Shown one piece after another: positions 17,888 to 26,118 of a stretch of 64,000 nucleotides of DNA. The notes under the pieces are model-generated. The model did no database searches. It saw nothing but the letters and a program-made list of their open reading frames with translations, and was not told the DNA's origin. The DNA comes from Lichenicoccus sp963693035 (GTDB taxonomy: Bacteria; Pseudomonadota; Alphaproteobacteria; Acetobacterales; Acetobacteraceae). The DNA lies in assembly GCA_963693035.2 (NCBI GenBank), contig CAXMMQ010000006.1:310001-374000 (forward strand), given 5' to 3'. Positions within the stretch are counted from its first letter, which is position 1; every line of letters begins with the position of its first letter. The translations under genes were made by a program, and so were the position numbers.

Positions 17888-18913
17888 ATGGACAGCACCG
17901 AGCTTAACAAAATCATGGCCGCATTCCTCACCTCGGGAATCGTCTTCGGGCTGGGCGGCGTGCTGGGCGGCAAGCTGATCCACTCCGAACGTCCAGAACA
18001 TCCGGCCTTTGCCATCCTCAGCGCGCTGCCGGAAGGCATCTCGGCCGGCCCGCGCGCGGTACCGATCGCCGCCCTGCTGACGCATGCCGACCCCGCGCGC
18101 GGCCAGTCGGATGCCGCCAAGCTGTGCGGCGCCTGCCACAGCTTCACAAAGGGGGGGGCCACCATGGTCGGCCCCAACCTCTACAACATGGTGATGGCGC
18201 CGATCGCAGCGGGCGACGGCTACGACTTCTCGTCGGGGCTGAAGGCGCACAAGGGCAAGTGGACCTTCGACGACATGAGCGCCTGGCTGAAGGATCCCAA
18301 AGGCTACGCGCCCGGCACCAAGATGGCGTTCGCCGGCATCACCAACGACCGCCAGCGCGCCGACGTGGTGGACTACCTGCGCACCCTCTCCGACGGTCCG
18401 CTGCCGCTGCCGCCGGTGCCGAAGGAAGCGCCTGCCGGTGCCGCAGCGGCCGCGGGCGCACCGCCTGCCGCCCCGGCCGGTCCGTCGTTCGCCGAGGAGG
18501 TCGGGCATGCGGATCCGAAGCTCGGCGGGGCGGCGGCGCAACGCTATTGCGGCGCCTGCCACAGCTTCGACCAGGGCGGCGCCAGCATGGTCGGGCCGAA
18601 CCTATACAACGTCGTGGACAAGGCGATCGCGGTTGCCCCCGGGTACAGCTTCTCGGCGGCGCTCACCGCCAAGCACGCGGCCTGGACGTACGAGAACCTC
18701 AACGCCTGGCTGACCAGTCCGCGTGGCTTTGCACCCGGCACCAAGATGGGCTTCGCCGGCATCCCGAGCGAGAAGCAGCGCGCCGCGGTGGTCGACTACC
18801 TGCGCACCCTGTCGCCCAATCCGCATCCGGTCCCCGGCAGCGGCGCCGGCGGCGCCGACAAGCCGGGCCAGGGTGCGGCGAAGCAGTCGCCCGGCGGCAC
18901 GCCTCCGAAGTAG
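17888..18913 (+). CDS. Membrane-anchored di-domain cytochrome c (CycM-like, duplicated)
   Basis: A 341-residue c-type cytochrome anchored by one N-terminal helix (about residues 10-30), with its haem domains in the periplasm. Two class-I cytochrome domains are present, each with a C-G-A-C-H haem site (C80-H84 and C221-H225) and a methionine ligand in PGTKM (M146 and M287). They are separated by an Ala/Pro linker at about 172-203. The two domains are strongly similar, indicating an internal duplication; ordinary CycM/c552 proteins have one. It probably carries electrons between the bc1 complex or quinol side and a terminal oxidase. It is divergent from kdsB. Confidence 0.92.
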   Translation: MDSTELNKIMAAFLTSGIVFGLGGVLGGKLIHSERPEHPAFAILSALPEGISAGPRAVPIAALLTHADPARGQSDAAKLCGACHSFTKGGATMVGPNLYNMVMAPIAAGDGYDFSSGLKAHKGKWTFDDMSAWLKDPKGYAPGTKMAFAGITNDRQRADVVDYLRTLSDGPLPLPPVPKEAPAGAAAAAGAPPAAPAGPSFAEEVGHADPKLGGAAAQRYCGACHSFDQGGASMVGPNLYNVVDKAIAVAPGYSFSAALTAKHAAWTYENLNAWLTSPRGFAPGTKMGFAGIPSEKQRAAVVDYLRTLSPNPHPVPGSGAGGADKPGQGAAKQSPGGTPPK

Positions 18914-18917
18914 GATC

Positions 18918-19727
18918 GTGACCGACGCCGATCGCTGGCTGCAGGCCGCACTCGCCGCGGCCGACGTCGCCGGCCGCATCGTCCGGCCGTTCTTCCGGGT
19001 GCCGCTCACGACCACCGACAAATCGGATGCGAGCCCCGTCACGCTGGCTGACCGCGATGCCGAGCAGGCGATGCGCGCCGTGCTTTCGGAGCGATGTCCC
19101 GGTCACGGCATCCTGGGAGAGGAGTTCGGCGGCGGGGAAGCCGGACTGGACCGGCCCGAGGCGCGGCATCGCTGGGTGCTCGACCCGATCGACGGCACCC
19201 GCGCCTTCATCACCGGGCGTCCCAGCTTCGGCATCCTGGTGGCGTTGCTGGAGGACGGCGTGCCGGTGCTCGGCGTGCTCGACCAGCCGGTCACCGGCGA
19301 GCGATGGATCGGCGCGGGCGGACGGCCGACCCGGTTCCTGCCCGGCTCGATCGGCGCCGGCCGCGTCGGCACGCGCGCCTGCCTGTCCCTGGACGCGGCA
19401 GAGCTGTCCTGCACCTCGCCGGACATGCTGCAGGGTACGGACCTCGCGCGCTGGACCAGGCTGCGGGGCCAGGTGAAGCGCGCCAGCTGGGGCGGCGACT
19501 GCTATGCCTACGGCCTGCTGGCTCTGGGGCAGATCGACATCATCGCCGAATGCACCATGCAACCCTGGGACTGGGCGGCGCTGGTGCCCGTCGTCGAAGG
19601 CGCAGGCGGACGCATCACCGACTGGCAGGGCCAGCCCCTGCGCCCGGACGGCGACGGCAGCGTGCTCGCGGTCGGCAATCCGGCGCTGCTCGGCCCTGCA
19701 GTGGACGCACTCGCCGGGCGGCCCTGA
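18918..19727 (+). CDS. Inositol-monophosphatase-family phosphatase, likely histidinol-phosphatase (HisN type)
   Basis: A 269-residue Mg-dependent phosphatase. The metal site is seen in GEEFG, in DPIDGTRAF and in WDWAALVPVVEGAGG. These motifs, together with TLADRDAE near residue 43, resemble HisN-type histidinol-phosphatases, which act in histidine synthesis. An inositol-1-phosphatase or other phosphatase of the family cannot be excluded. The GTG start at 18918 lies 4 nt after the cytochrome stop, so the two genes are probably one transcript. No other his genes are in the window. Confidence 0.85.
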   Translation: MTDADRWLQAALAAADVAGRIVRPFFRVPLTTTDKSDASPVTLADRDAEQAMRAVLSERCPGHGILGEEFGGGEAGLDRPEARHRWVLDPIDGTRAFITGRPSFGILVALLEDGVPVLGVLDQPVTGERWIGAGGRPTRFLPGSIGAGRVGTRACLSLDAAELSCTSPDMLQGTDLARWTRLRGQVKRASWGGDCYAYGLLALGQIDIIAECTMQPWDWAALVPVVEGAGGRITDWQGQPLRPDGDGSVLAVGNPALLGPAVDALAGRP

Positions 19728-19769
19728 ACGCTCTATGTGACGCGCGGCCACCACCAGTGGGACCCTAAG

Positions 19770-21017
19770 ATGACCAGCCAGCTCTCGCTCTCCAAGGACC
19801 GTATCAAGATCCTGCTGCTCGAGGGTGTGCACGAGAGCGCGGTCGAGCTGCTGCGGGCCAGCGGCTACAGCGCCATCACCGCCCTGCCCGGCGCGCTGGA
19901 AGGCCAGGCGCTGCTGGACGCGGTGGAGGGCATGCATGTGATCGGCATACGCAGCCGCACCCAGCTCACCGAGGCGGTGTTCGCACACGCGGAAAAGCTG
20001 GTCACCGTGGGATGCTTCTGCATCGGCACCAACCAGGTGGCGCTGGGCTCTGCGCGGGCACGCGGCATCCCGGTGTTCAACGCGCCGTTCAGCAACACGC
20101 GTTCGGTCGCCGAGCTGGTGATGGGCGAGATCGTCATGCTGATGCGCCGCATCTTTCCCAAATCGGTGGCCGCCCATGCCGGCCTCTGGGACAAGTCCGC
20201 CGCCGATAGCTGGGAGGTGCGCGGCAAGGTGCTGGGCATCGTCGGCTACGGCAGCATCGGCAGCCAGCTTTCGGTGCTGGCGGAAGCCTTCGGCATGCGG
20301 GTGATCTATCACGACGTGATCGACAAGCTCGGCCACGGCAATGCCAGCGCCAGCCCGACGCTCGACGCGTTGCTGGCCGAGAGCGACGTGGTCAGCATCC
20401 ACACGCCGGAGACGCCGGAGACGCGCGGCCTGTTCGGCGAGCGGGAGATCCGGCGCATGAAGGGCGGCAGCTTCCTGCTCAACAACGCACGCGGCCATGT
20501 GGTCGATCTCGAGGCGCTGGCGTCGGCGCTGCACGACCGGCACCTGCTGGGCGCCGCGATCGACGTGTTCCCGAGCGAGCCGCGCAGCAACAACGAGCGC
20601 TTCGAGACGCCGCTGCAGGGCCTGGACAACGTCATCCTGACGCCGCACATCGGCGGCTCGACGGCGGAGGCGCAGGATCGCATCGGCATCGAGGTGGCAC
20701 GCAAGCTGATCGGCTACAGCGATGTGGGTGCCACCCTGGGGGCGGTGAATTTTCCCGAGGTGCAGCTGCCGTCGCGGCCGCGCGGCACCCGCTTCATGCA
20801 TGTGCATCGCAACGTCCCCGGCATCCTCGGCAAGATCAACGACATCTTCTCGCGCGCGGGGGTGAACATCGCCGCCCAGTATCTCGAGACCGATGCGGAG
20901 ATCGGCTACGTCGTGGTGGAAGCCGACACCGATCGCGCGGATGCGGTGCACTTGCTTGACCAGTTGCGCGCGTTGGACGGCACCGTGCGGGCCCGGCTGC
21001 TTTACCAGCGGCGGTAG
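19770..21017 (+). CDS. serA: D-3-phosphoglycerate dehydrogenase
   Basis: A 415-residue NAD-dependent enzyme that oxidises 3-phosphoglycerate in the first step of serine synthesis. The substrate domain includes IGIRSRTQL, the Rossmann motif is GIVGYGSIGSQ, and the catalytic arginine/glutamate/histidine set ends in HIGGST. A C-terminal ACT domain (HRNVPGILGKIN) provides feedback control by serine in the E. coli-type enzyme, which it resembles in length. The start is the ATG at 19770, which gives the usual N-terminus K-D-R-I-K-I-L-L-L-E-G. It stands 42 nt after the phosphatase gene. Confidence 0.96.
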   Translation: MTSQLSLSKDRIKILLLEGVHESAVELLRASGYSAITALPGALEGQALLDAVEGMHVIGIRSRTQLTEAVFAHAEKLVTVGCFCIGTNQVALGSARARGIPVFNAPFSNTRSVAELVMGEIVMLMRRIFPKSVAAHAGLWDKSAADSWEVRGKVLGIVGYGSIGSQLSVLAEAFGMRVIYHDVIDKLGHGNASASPTLDALLAESDVVSIHTPETPETRGLFGEREIRRMKGGSFLLNNARGHVVDLEALASALHDRHLLGAAIDVFPSEPRSNNERFETPLQGLDNVILTPHIGGSTAEAQDRIGIEVARKLIGYSDVGATLGAVNFPEVQLPSRPRGTRFMHVHRNVPGILGKINDIFSRAGVNIAAQYLETDAEIGYVVVEADTDRADAVHLLDQLRALDGTVRARLLYQRR

Positions 21018-21124
21018 GAAGTCGTCGCAATTCGGTCGGGGGGCGTCAACCGCTCCTTAAGCTCACGCAGGCACTATGCGCTGGCGCCGTGCTCGCGGCC
21101 ACCAAGCTGCAAGGTTGCTGCCCG

Positions 21125-22618
21125 ATGTCGATTGCCCGAATACGCAGCTTCGCCTTTTCCGGCATCGATGCGGTGCCGGTGGAAGTCGAGGTGCAGATCT
21201 CGAGCGGCCTGCCGGCGCTCCTGATCGTCGGCCTCGCCGACAAGGCGGTGGCCGAGGCGCGGGAACGCGTGCGTGCGGCGCTTACCTCGATGGGCCTGTC
21301 GCTGCCGCCCAAGCGCATCCTGATCAACCTCGCCCCCGCCGACCTGCAGAAGGAAGGCAGCCATTTCGACCTCGCCATCGCACTCGGCGTGCTGGCGGCG
21401 ATGGAGGTGCTGCCGCGCGACGAGATCGCCGGCTACGCCGCCATGGGCGAGCTGTCGCTGGACGGTCGCGTCAATCCGGTGATCGGCGTGCTGCCGGCCG
21501 CCCTCGGTGCCAGTGCCCTCGGGCTGGGGCTGATCTGCCCGCAACAGCAGGGCGGCGAGGCGGCCTGGGGCGGCGAGATCGAGGTGCTGGCGACCCCAGA
21601 CCTGTTGTCGCTGATGAACCATTTCCGCGGCACGCAGGTGCTGACCCCGCCGGTGCTGCCGGGCAGTGCCGCATCGCCGCATGCGCCCGACCTCTGCGAG
21701 GTGAAGGGCATGGAGACCGCCAAGCGCGCGCTGGAGATCTGCGCCGCCGGCGCGCACAGCCTGATCATGGTGGGACCGCCCGGCGCCGGCAAATCGATGC
21801 TGGCCGCGCGGCTAGCCGGGCTGCTGCCGAACCTGACCTCGGCGGAAGCCCTGGAGGTGAGCGCCATCCACAGCGTCGCGGGGCAGCTCACCGACGGCAA
21901 GCTGATCAGGCGGCCGCCGTTCCGTGAGCCGCATCATTCGGCGAGCCAGGCCGCAATCATCGGCGGCGGACCGCGTGCCAGGCCGGGCGAGGTCAGCCTG
22001 GCGCATCGCGGCGTGCTCTTCCTCGACGAGATGCCCGAACTGCCGAGACAATCGATGGAGGCGCTGCGGGCGCCGATGGAGACCGGGCGCACCACCATCT
22101 CGCGCGCGGCGGCGCACGTCACCTACCCCGCGCGCTTCCAGCTGGTAGCAGCGATGAACCCGTGCCGCTGCGGCTATCTCGGCGACGCCAGCCGCGAATG
22201 CGGGCGCGCGCCACGATGCGGCGAGGAGTATCTCGGGAAGATCAGCGGTCCGATGCTGGACCGGATCGATCTCTGCGTGCAGGTGCAGCCGGTGCCGATC
22301 GCGGAGATCGCCCGGGCAGGCACCGGCGAGACCACCGGGGTCGTCGCCGCCCGCGTGGAGGCGAGCCGCGAACGGCAGCATGCGAGGCAGGGCCCAATCC
22401 CAAACGCCGAGGCCGGCATCGAGGCACTCGACATCTCTGGCGACGCGCGCACCCTGGCCGAGCAGGCCGCGGAACGGCTGCACATGTCGGCACGCGGCTT
22501 CACCCGCCTGCTCCGGGTGGCGCGCACCATCGGCGACCTGGTCGGCTGCGGCGAGGTCAGCCGCACCCATGTCGCCGAGGCGCTCGGCTACCGGCACCGC
22601 TTTCCGGGACGCGGCTGA
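21125..22618 (+). CDS. comM: YifB/ComM family Mg-chelatase-like AAA+ ATPase
   Basis: A 497-residue AAA+ protein of the ComM family; ComM is a hexameric helicase promoting branch migration during natural transformation. The N-terminal LonC-like domain has VEVQISSGLPALLIVGLADKAV-type features in two stretches. The ATPase part shows Walker A GPPGAGKSM (about 222), Walker B GVLFLDEMPEL and AMNPCRCGY with a cysteine cluster. The C-terminal domain is Mg-chelatase-like. The ATG at 21125 is chosen because SIARIRSFAF is the normal family start. No competence genes are nearby; the gene is widespread and usually stands alone. Confidence 0.93.
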   Translation: MSIARIRSFAFSGIDAVPVEVEVQISSGLPALLIVGLADKAVAEARERVRAALTSMGLSLPPKRILINLAPADLQKEGSHFDLAIALGVLAAMEVLPRDEIAGYAAMGELSLDGRVNPVIGVLPAALGASALGLGLICPQQQGGEAAWGGEIEVLATPDLLSLMNHFRGTQVLTPPVLPGSAASPHAPDLCEVKGMETAKRALEICAAGAHSLIMVGPPGAGKSMLAARLAGLLPNLTSAEALEVSAIHSVAGQLTDGKLIRRPPFREPHHSASQAAIIGGGPRARPGEVSLAHRGVLFLDEMPELPRQSMEALRAPMETGRTTISRAAAHVTYPARFQLVAAMNPCRCGYLGDASRECGRAPRCGEEYLGKISGPMLDRIDLCVQVQPVPIAEIARAGTGETTGVVAARVEASRERQHARQGPIPNAEAGIEALDISGDARTLAEQAAERLHMSARGFTRLLRVARTIGDLVGCGEVSRTHVAEALGYRHRFPGRG

Positions 22619-22663
22619 TAACGACGCCGACGGGCCGTGCGGGTCACCGATAAGTGATCTTGG

Positions 22664-22933
22664 ATGCCCGGAACCAAACAGGAACGCGAACGTCCTGCCC
22701 GCATGACCAGTAACAAGAACACGGTGAACGAGCAGGCACTGCCGTCGAACACCGAAAAGGATCCGGACGACTGGGCGACCGGCGCCGAGACCATGACCGG
22801 GGCCCAGGCCTCCTACCTCAAGACCCTGTGCACGGAGGCGAACGAGGCATTCGATCCGAGCCTGACCAAGGGCGAGGCCTCGAAGCGGATCGACGCGTTG
22901 CAGGCGGCGACGGGGCGCGGCAAGTCGCACTGA
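22664..22933 (+). CDS. DUF3072 family small protein
   Basis: Up to 89 residues, charged and soluble, without signal peptide or membrane segment. The C-terminal half, MTGAQASYLKTL followed by E-A-F-D-P-S-L-T-K-G-E-A-S-K-R-I-D and a short basic tail, matches the DUF3072 family. Members often end in this helical SAP-like unit. Function unknown. An internal ATG at 22703 would give 76 residues; neither start has a good ribosome binding site. Genes on both sides run in the same direction. Confidence 0.8.
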   Translation: MPGTKQERERPARMTSNKNTVNEQALPSNTEKDPDDWATGAETMTGAQASYLKTLCTEANEAFDPSLTKGEASKRIDALQAATGRGKSH

Positions 22934-23052
22934 GGAGATGGCTCTCGGGTCGGTAGCATGGGGTTGGCGCCGTATGACCGCACTGGCCGTCTAAGCCGGT
23001 CGCGATGATGGCGCGGCGCGTAACCGGCGCCGATCCGGGGGTCGTCGTTAGG

Positions 23053-24864
23053 ATGCGAACGCACAGGGTCTCCGCACGTCTGGTGGTGCTCCTAGCCGGC
23101 GCCAGTCTCTTGGTCCCACCCCCTGGTCTGTGCGCTCGGGCGCAGGCGCAGCCGGCGGGTGATCCGCCGGACCGGGTCGGACGGTTGGCGCGGCTCGACG
23201 GTACCGTCAGCACGCACGGGCCGGGTGCCACGCAATGGACCCCAGCGGTGCTGAACTTCCCGTTTACCTCCGGCGACTCGCTCTGGACCGAGCCGCCGGC
23301 ACAGGCCGAAATCGAGTTCGGCGGCAGCGCGATGACGCTGGCGGGCAGCACCGAGCTTGATCTGGCGACAGTCGACGACCGCACCTTTAACGGTGCCGAG
23401 CCGCAGGGCGCGCTGTTCCTCGATCTGCGCGCTGTCCGTCCCGGCGAGACCTGGACGCTGCAGACGCCACGCGGCGCGGTGGAGATTGCCGCGGCCGGGC
23501 AGTACGAGATCCTGGCCGGCGACGCCAGCACTCCGACCCGGGTGGTGATCGCAAGAGGCGCCGCGCAATTTACCAGCGGCAACCTCGTGCTGCGTGGCGG
23601 TGCGACGCAGATGCTCGTAGCGAGCGGGACGGACAGCCTGCAGGGTGATGTCGAGCCGCAACCTGCACCGGACGAGTTCCTCGCCGCCATGCTCGCACGC
23701 GATAATCAGGCGCCTGCACCGGTGCCGCAGGCAGCGCTCGGCATGACCGGGGCCGACCAACTCGGCGCCTACGGGAGCTGGCAGCAGAACCCGCAATATG
23801 GCGAGAGCTGGTATCCGCAGGTCGATCCGGGCTGGGCGCCGTACAGCCAGGGAAGCTGGTCCTATGTCGAGCCCTGGGGCTGGACCTGGGTGGATGCCGA
23901 GCCTTGGGGGTTCGCGCCGTTCCATTACGGTCGATGGTTCCAGTCCGACGGACGATGGGGCTGGACACCCGGCGAAGGGTCCGGCTACGACCCCGCCTAT
24001 GCCCCCGCCCTGGTCGATTTCGTGGCCGTGGGTGCCGCGGCCGGCATTGCCGGGGGGGTGCTGGCGGAAGCCCTGCGATCAGGACGCGGCAATGTTGGCT
24101 GGGTGCCGCTCGGTCCGCACGAGGCCTATCGTCCCGGCTACCGTGCCAGCGCGGCCTATCTGGAGCGCCTCAATCGCGGCGGCGGATGGCACCAGCCGAA
24201 CTGGGACGGGCGCGGTGGCAGCCCTGGTTACATGAACCGCGGCGCCATGACCGTGGCGCCGGCGACTGCACTGCTGCATTCGACCCGCATTTCTGGCGCC
24301 GGCCGCGGTCCCTCGGCCGACACGATCCAGCCGCTGCACGGCGCCCTGCCGCTACGGCCGGCGGCGGGGCGAAATGGCGGCCTCGCCGCCGGCGATCGCC
24401 GAGCGGCTGCAGGCCCGGCGATCCGAGCGTCCCGCCAGCATTTCAGCGCGGCACCGCATGCGCCGAACGATTTCGCACCCCCTGCCCTTGCGCCGCGTGG
24501 CGTCACACCCGGGCCGGCGCCCGTGCATGGACCGCTACGCGTGGTGGCGCCCGGTTCGGGTCCGGGCCGCGTGCAGCAGCCCATGCGGGCGGTCCGGCCG
24601 CCGCTCCCACATATCCAGACACCTGGCACCCCGGCATCAGGGCCAGGCGTGGCGCCGGCGCTGCATCGACCGGCTCCGCCCCCCATCCAGTATCCCACCC
24701 ATCCGCTCGCGCCACGCTTTCAGGCGCCGCATCCGCCGGCACCGTTCGGGCCGCAGCCCGGCATCCAGCCGCGCATGGCGCCGATGTCGCGACCCTCCGC
24801 GCCTGCTTCCCCGCACGCCGCGCCGCCGGCGCGCGGCGGCCGAGGCGAGCCGCCGCAGCACTGA
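23053..24864 (+). CDS. DUF6600-like exported Trp/Pro-rich protein with FecR-like N-terminal domain
   Basis: A 603-residue exported protein. A signal peptide occupies residues 1-32 (arginine-containing n-region, hydrophobic core, A-R-A-Q-A end). Next comes a FecR-like beta region (VGRLARLDGTVS, LFLDLRAV, TLQTPRGAVEI). Then there is an unusual tryptophan-rich block near residues 235-320 (YGSWQQNPQYGESWYPQ, PWGWTWVDAEPWGFAPFHYG, DGRWGWTPG) as in DUF6600 proteins. The C-terminal 200 residues are Pro/Ala/His/Arg-rich and probably disordered. The start was set at 23053 to expose the signal peptide. Probably envelope-associated; function unknown. Confidence 0.8.
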   Translation: MRTHRVSARLVVLLAGASLLVPPPGLCARAQAQPAGDPPDRVGRLARLDGTVSTHGPGATQWTPAVLNFPFTSGDSLWTEPPAQAEIEFGGSAMTLAGSTELDLATVDDRTFNGAEPQGALFLDLRAVRPGETWTLQTPRGAVEIAAAGQYEILAGDASTPTRVVIARGAAQFTSGNLVLRGGATQMLVASGTDSLQGDVEPQPAPDEFLAAMLARDNQAPAPVPQAALGMTGADQLGAYGSWQQNPQYGESWYPQVDPGWAPYSQGSWSYVEPWGWTWVDAEPWGFAPFHYGRWFQSDGRWGWTPGEGSGYDPAYAPALVDFVAVGAAAGIAGGVLAEALRSGRGNVGWVPLGPHEAYRPGYRASAAYLERLNRGGGWHQPNWDGRGGSPGYMNRGAMTVAPATALLHSTRISGAGRGPSADTIQPLHGALPLRPAAGRNGGLAAGDRRAAAGPAIRASRQHFSAAPHAPNDFAPPALAPRGVTPGPAPVHGPLRVVAPGSGPGRVQQPMRAVRPPLPHIQTPGTPASGPGVAPALHRPAPPPIQYPTHPLAPRFQAPHPPAPFGPQPGIQPRMAPMSRPSAPASPHAAPPARGGRGEPPQH

Positions 24865-24945
24865 CGGCGCCGTTGCCGGGCGCGCTGGACCCCTCGCCGC
24901 TGGCCCGGCTCCGGTTTAACCTACCGTCGAAACGGAGGCACGCCG

Positions 24946-26109
24946 ATGAAGGCACTCTATCTGCCCGGTTCGCTCAGGATCGGCGGCGGCTCGATCAATA
25001 CCCTGCCGGAGGCCCTCCGGCAGATCGACCTGCACGCGCCGCTGATCGTGACCGACCCGTTCATGGCGACGTCCGGGGTGCTGGATCGGGTGCGCGCGAT
25101 CCTTAACGATGCCGGGATCGAGCCCCGCATCTTCGAAGGCGTGGTGCCGGACCCGACCGTGGCCTCGGTCGAGGCAGCGATGGGGGTGCTGCGCGGCGGC
25201 ATGCATGACTGCGTGATCGGTCTCGGCGGCGGCAGTCCGATCGACACCGCGAAGATGGTCGCGGTGCTGGCTCGGCATGACACAGCGCCGCGCGCCCTGC
25301 GCTTCCCGCACGTCCAAGACGAGCCCGGGCTGCCGGTGGTAGCGATTCCGACCACCGCGGGCACCGGCTCGGAAGCCACTCGCATGACCATCATCACCGA
25401 CGCGGTGACGCAGGAGAAGATGCTCTGCGTCGGGCTGTCCTACCTGCCCCGCCTTGCCATCGTCGATTTCGAGCTCACGCTCAGCAAGCCGTGGCGGCTG
25501 ACCGCGGATACCGGGATCGATGCCCTCACCCACGCCATCGAGGCGTATGTCTCGCGCCAGCACAATCCGTTCGCTGACGCGCTGGCGCTGGCCGCCATGC
25601 AGGGCATCTGGCCGAACATCAGCACCGCCTGCACCACGCCGTCCGATCGCGCGGCGCGCGAGGCGATGATGCTCGGCGCGCTGCAGGCCGGCATGGCGTT
25701 CTCGAACTCGTCGGTGGCGCTGGTGCACGGCATGAGCCGTCCGATCGGCGCGCATTTCCATGTGGCGCACGGCCTGTCCAATGCCATGTTGCTGCCCGCC
25801 GTCACCGCCTGGTCGATCGGCGCAGCGGAGGCGCGCTACGCCGACTGCGCACGTGCGATGGGGGTCGCGGCGGCAGGGCAGCCGGACCAGGAGGCGGCGC
25901 TGGCGCTGGTCGCCGCCCTGGAGGCGAAGAACCGCCAGCTCGAGGTGCCGAGCCCGCGGCGCTATGGCATCGACGGCGAGCGCTGGACCACGCTTCTGCC
26001 GCTGATGGCGGAGCAGGCGCTCGCCTCAGGCTCGCCCGGCAACAACCCTCTGGTGCCGGATGCGGCGTCGATGATCGCGCTGTACCGCGAGATCTGGGAT
26101 TGCGGCTGA
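24946..26109 (+). CDS. Iron-containing alcohol dehydrogenase
   Basis: A 387-residue group III alcohol dehydrogenase, cytoplasmic and NAD(P)-linked. The nucleotide motif GGGSPIDTAK is near residues 88-97, and PTTAGTGSEATR follows. The iron ligands are expected in the Asp of DTGIDALTHAIEAYVS and in the histidines of HGMSRPIGAHFHVAHG, all of which are present. Possible substrates include lactaldehyde, butanol-type alcohols and 4-hydroxybutyrate; the sequence does not decide. The start ATG at 24946 has GGAGG upstream (AACGGAGGCACGCCG). It converges on a lactate permease gene 9 nt away. Confidence 0.93.
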   Translation: MKALYLPGSLRIGGGSINTLPEALRQIDLHAPLIVTDPFMATSGVLDRVRAILNDAGIEPRIFEGVVPDPTVASVEAAMGVLRGGMHDCVIGLGGGSPIDTAKMVAVLARHDTAPRALRFPHVQDEPGLPVVAIPTTAGTGSEATRMTIITDAVTQEKMLCVGLSYLPRLAIVDFELTLSKPWRLTADTGIDALTHAIEAYVSRQHNPFADALALAAMQGIWPNISTACTTPSDRAAREAMMLGALQAGMAFSNSSVALVHGMSRPIGAHFHVAHGLSNAMLLPAVTAWSIGAAEARYADCARAMGVAAAGQPDQEAALALVAALEAKNRQLEVPSPRRYGIDGERWTTLLPLMAEQALASGSPGNNPLVPDAASMIALYREIWDCG

Positions 26110-26118
26110 CCAGCCCCT

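Noticed and set aside
18699..20951. Long minus-strand frame (750 codons) across the HisN-like gene and serA
   Set aside because: Shadow of two well-supported genes with known motifs.
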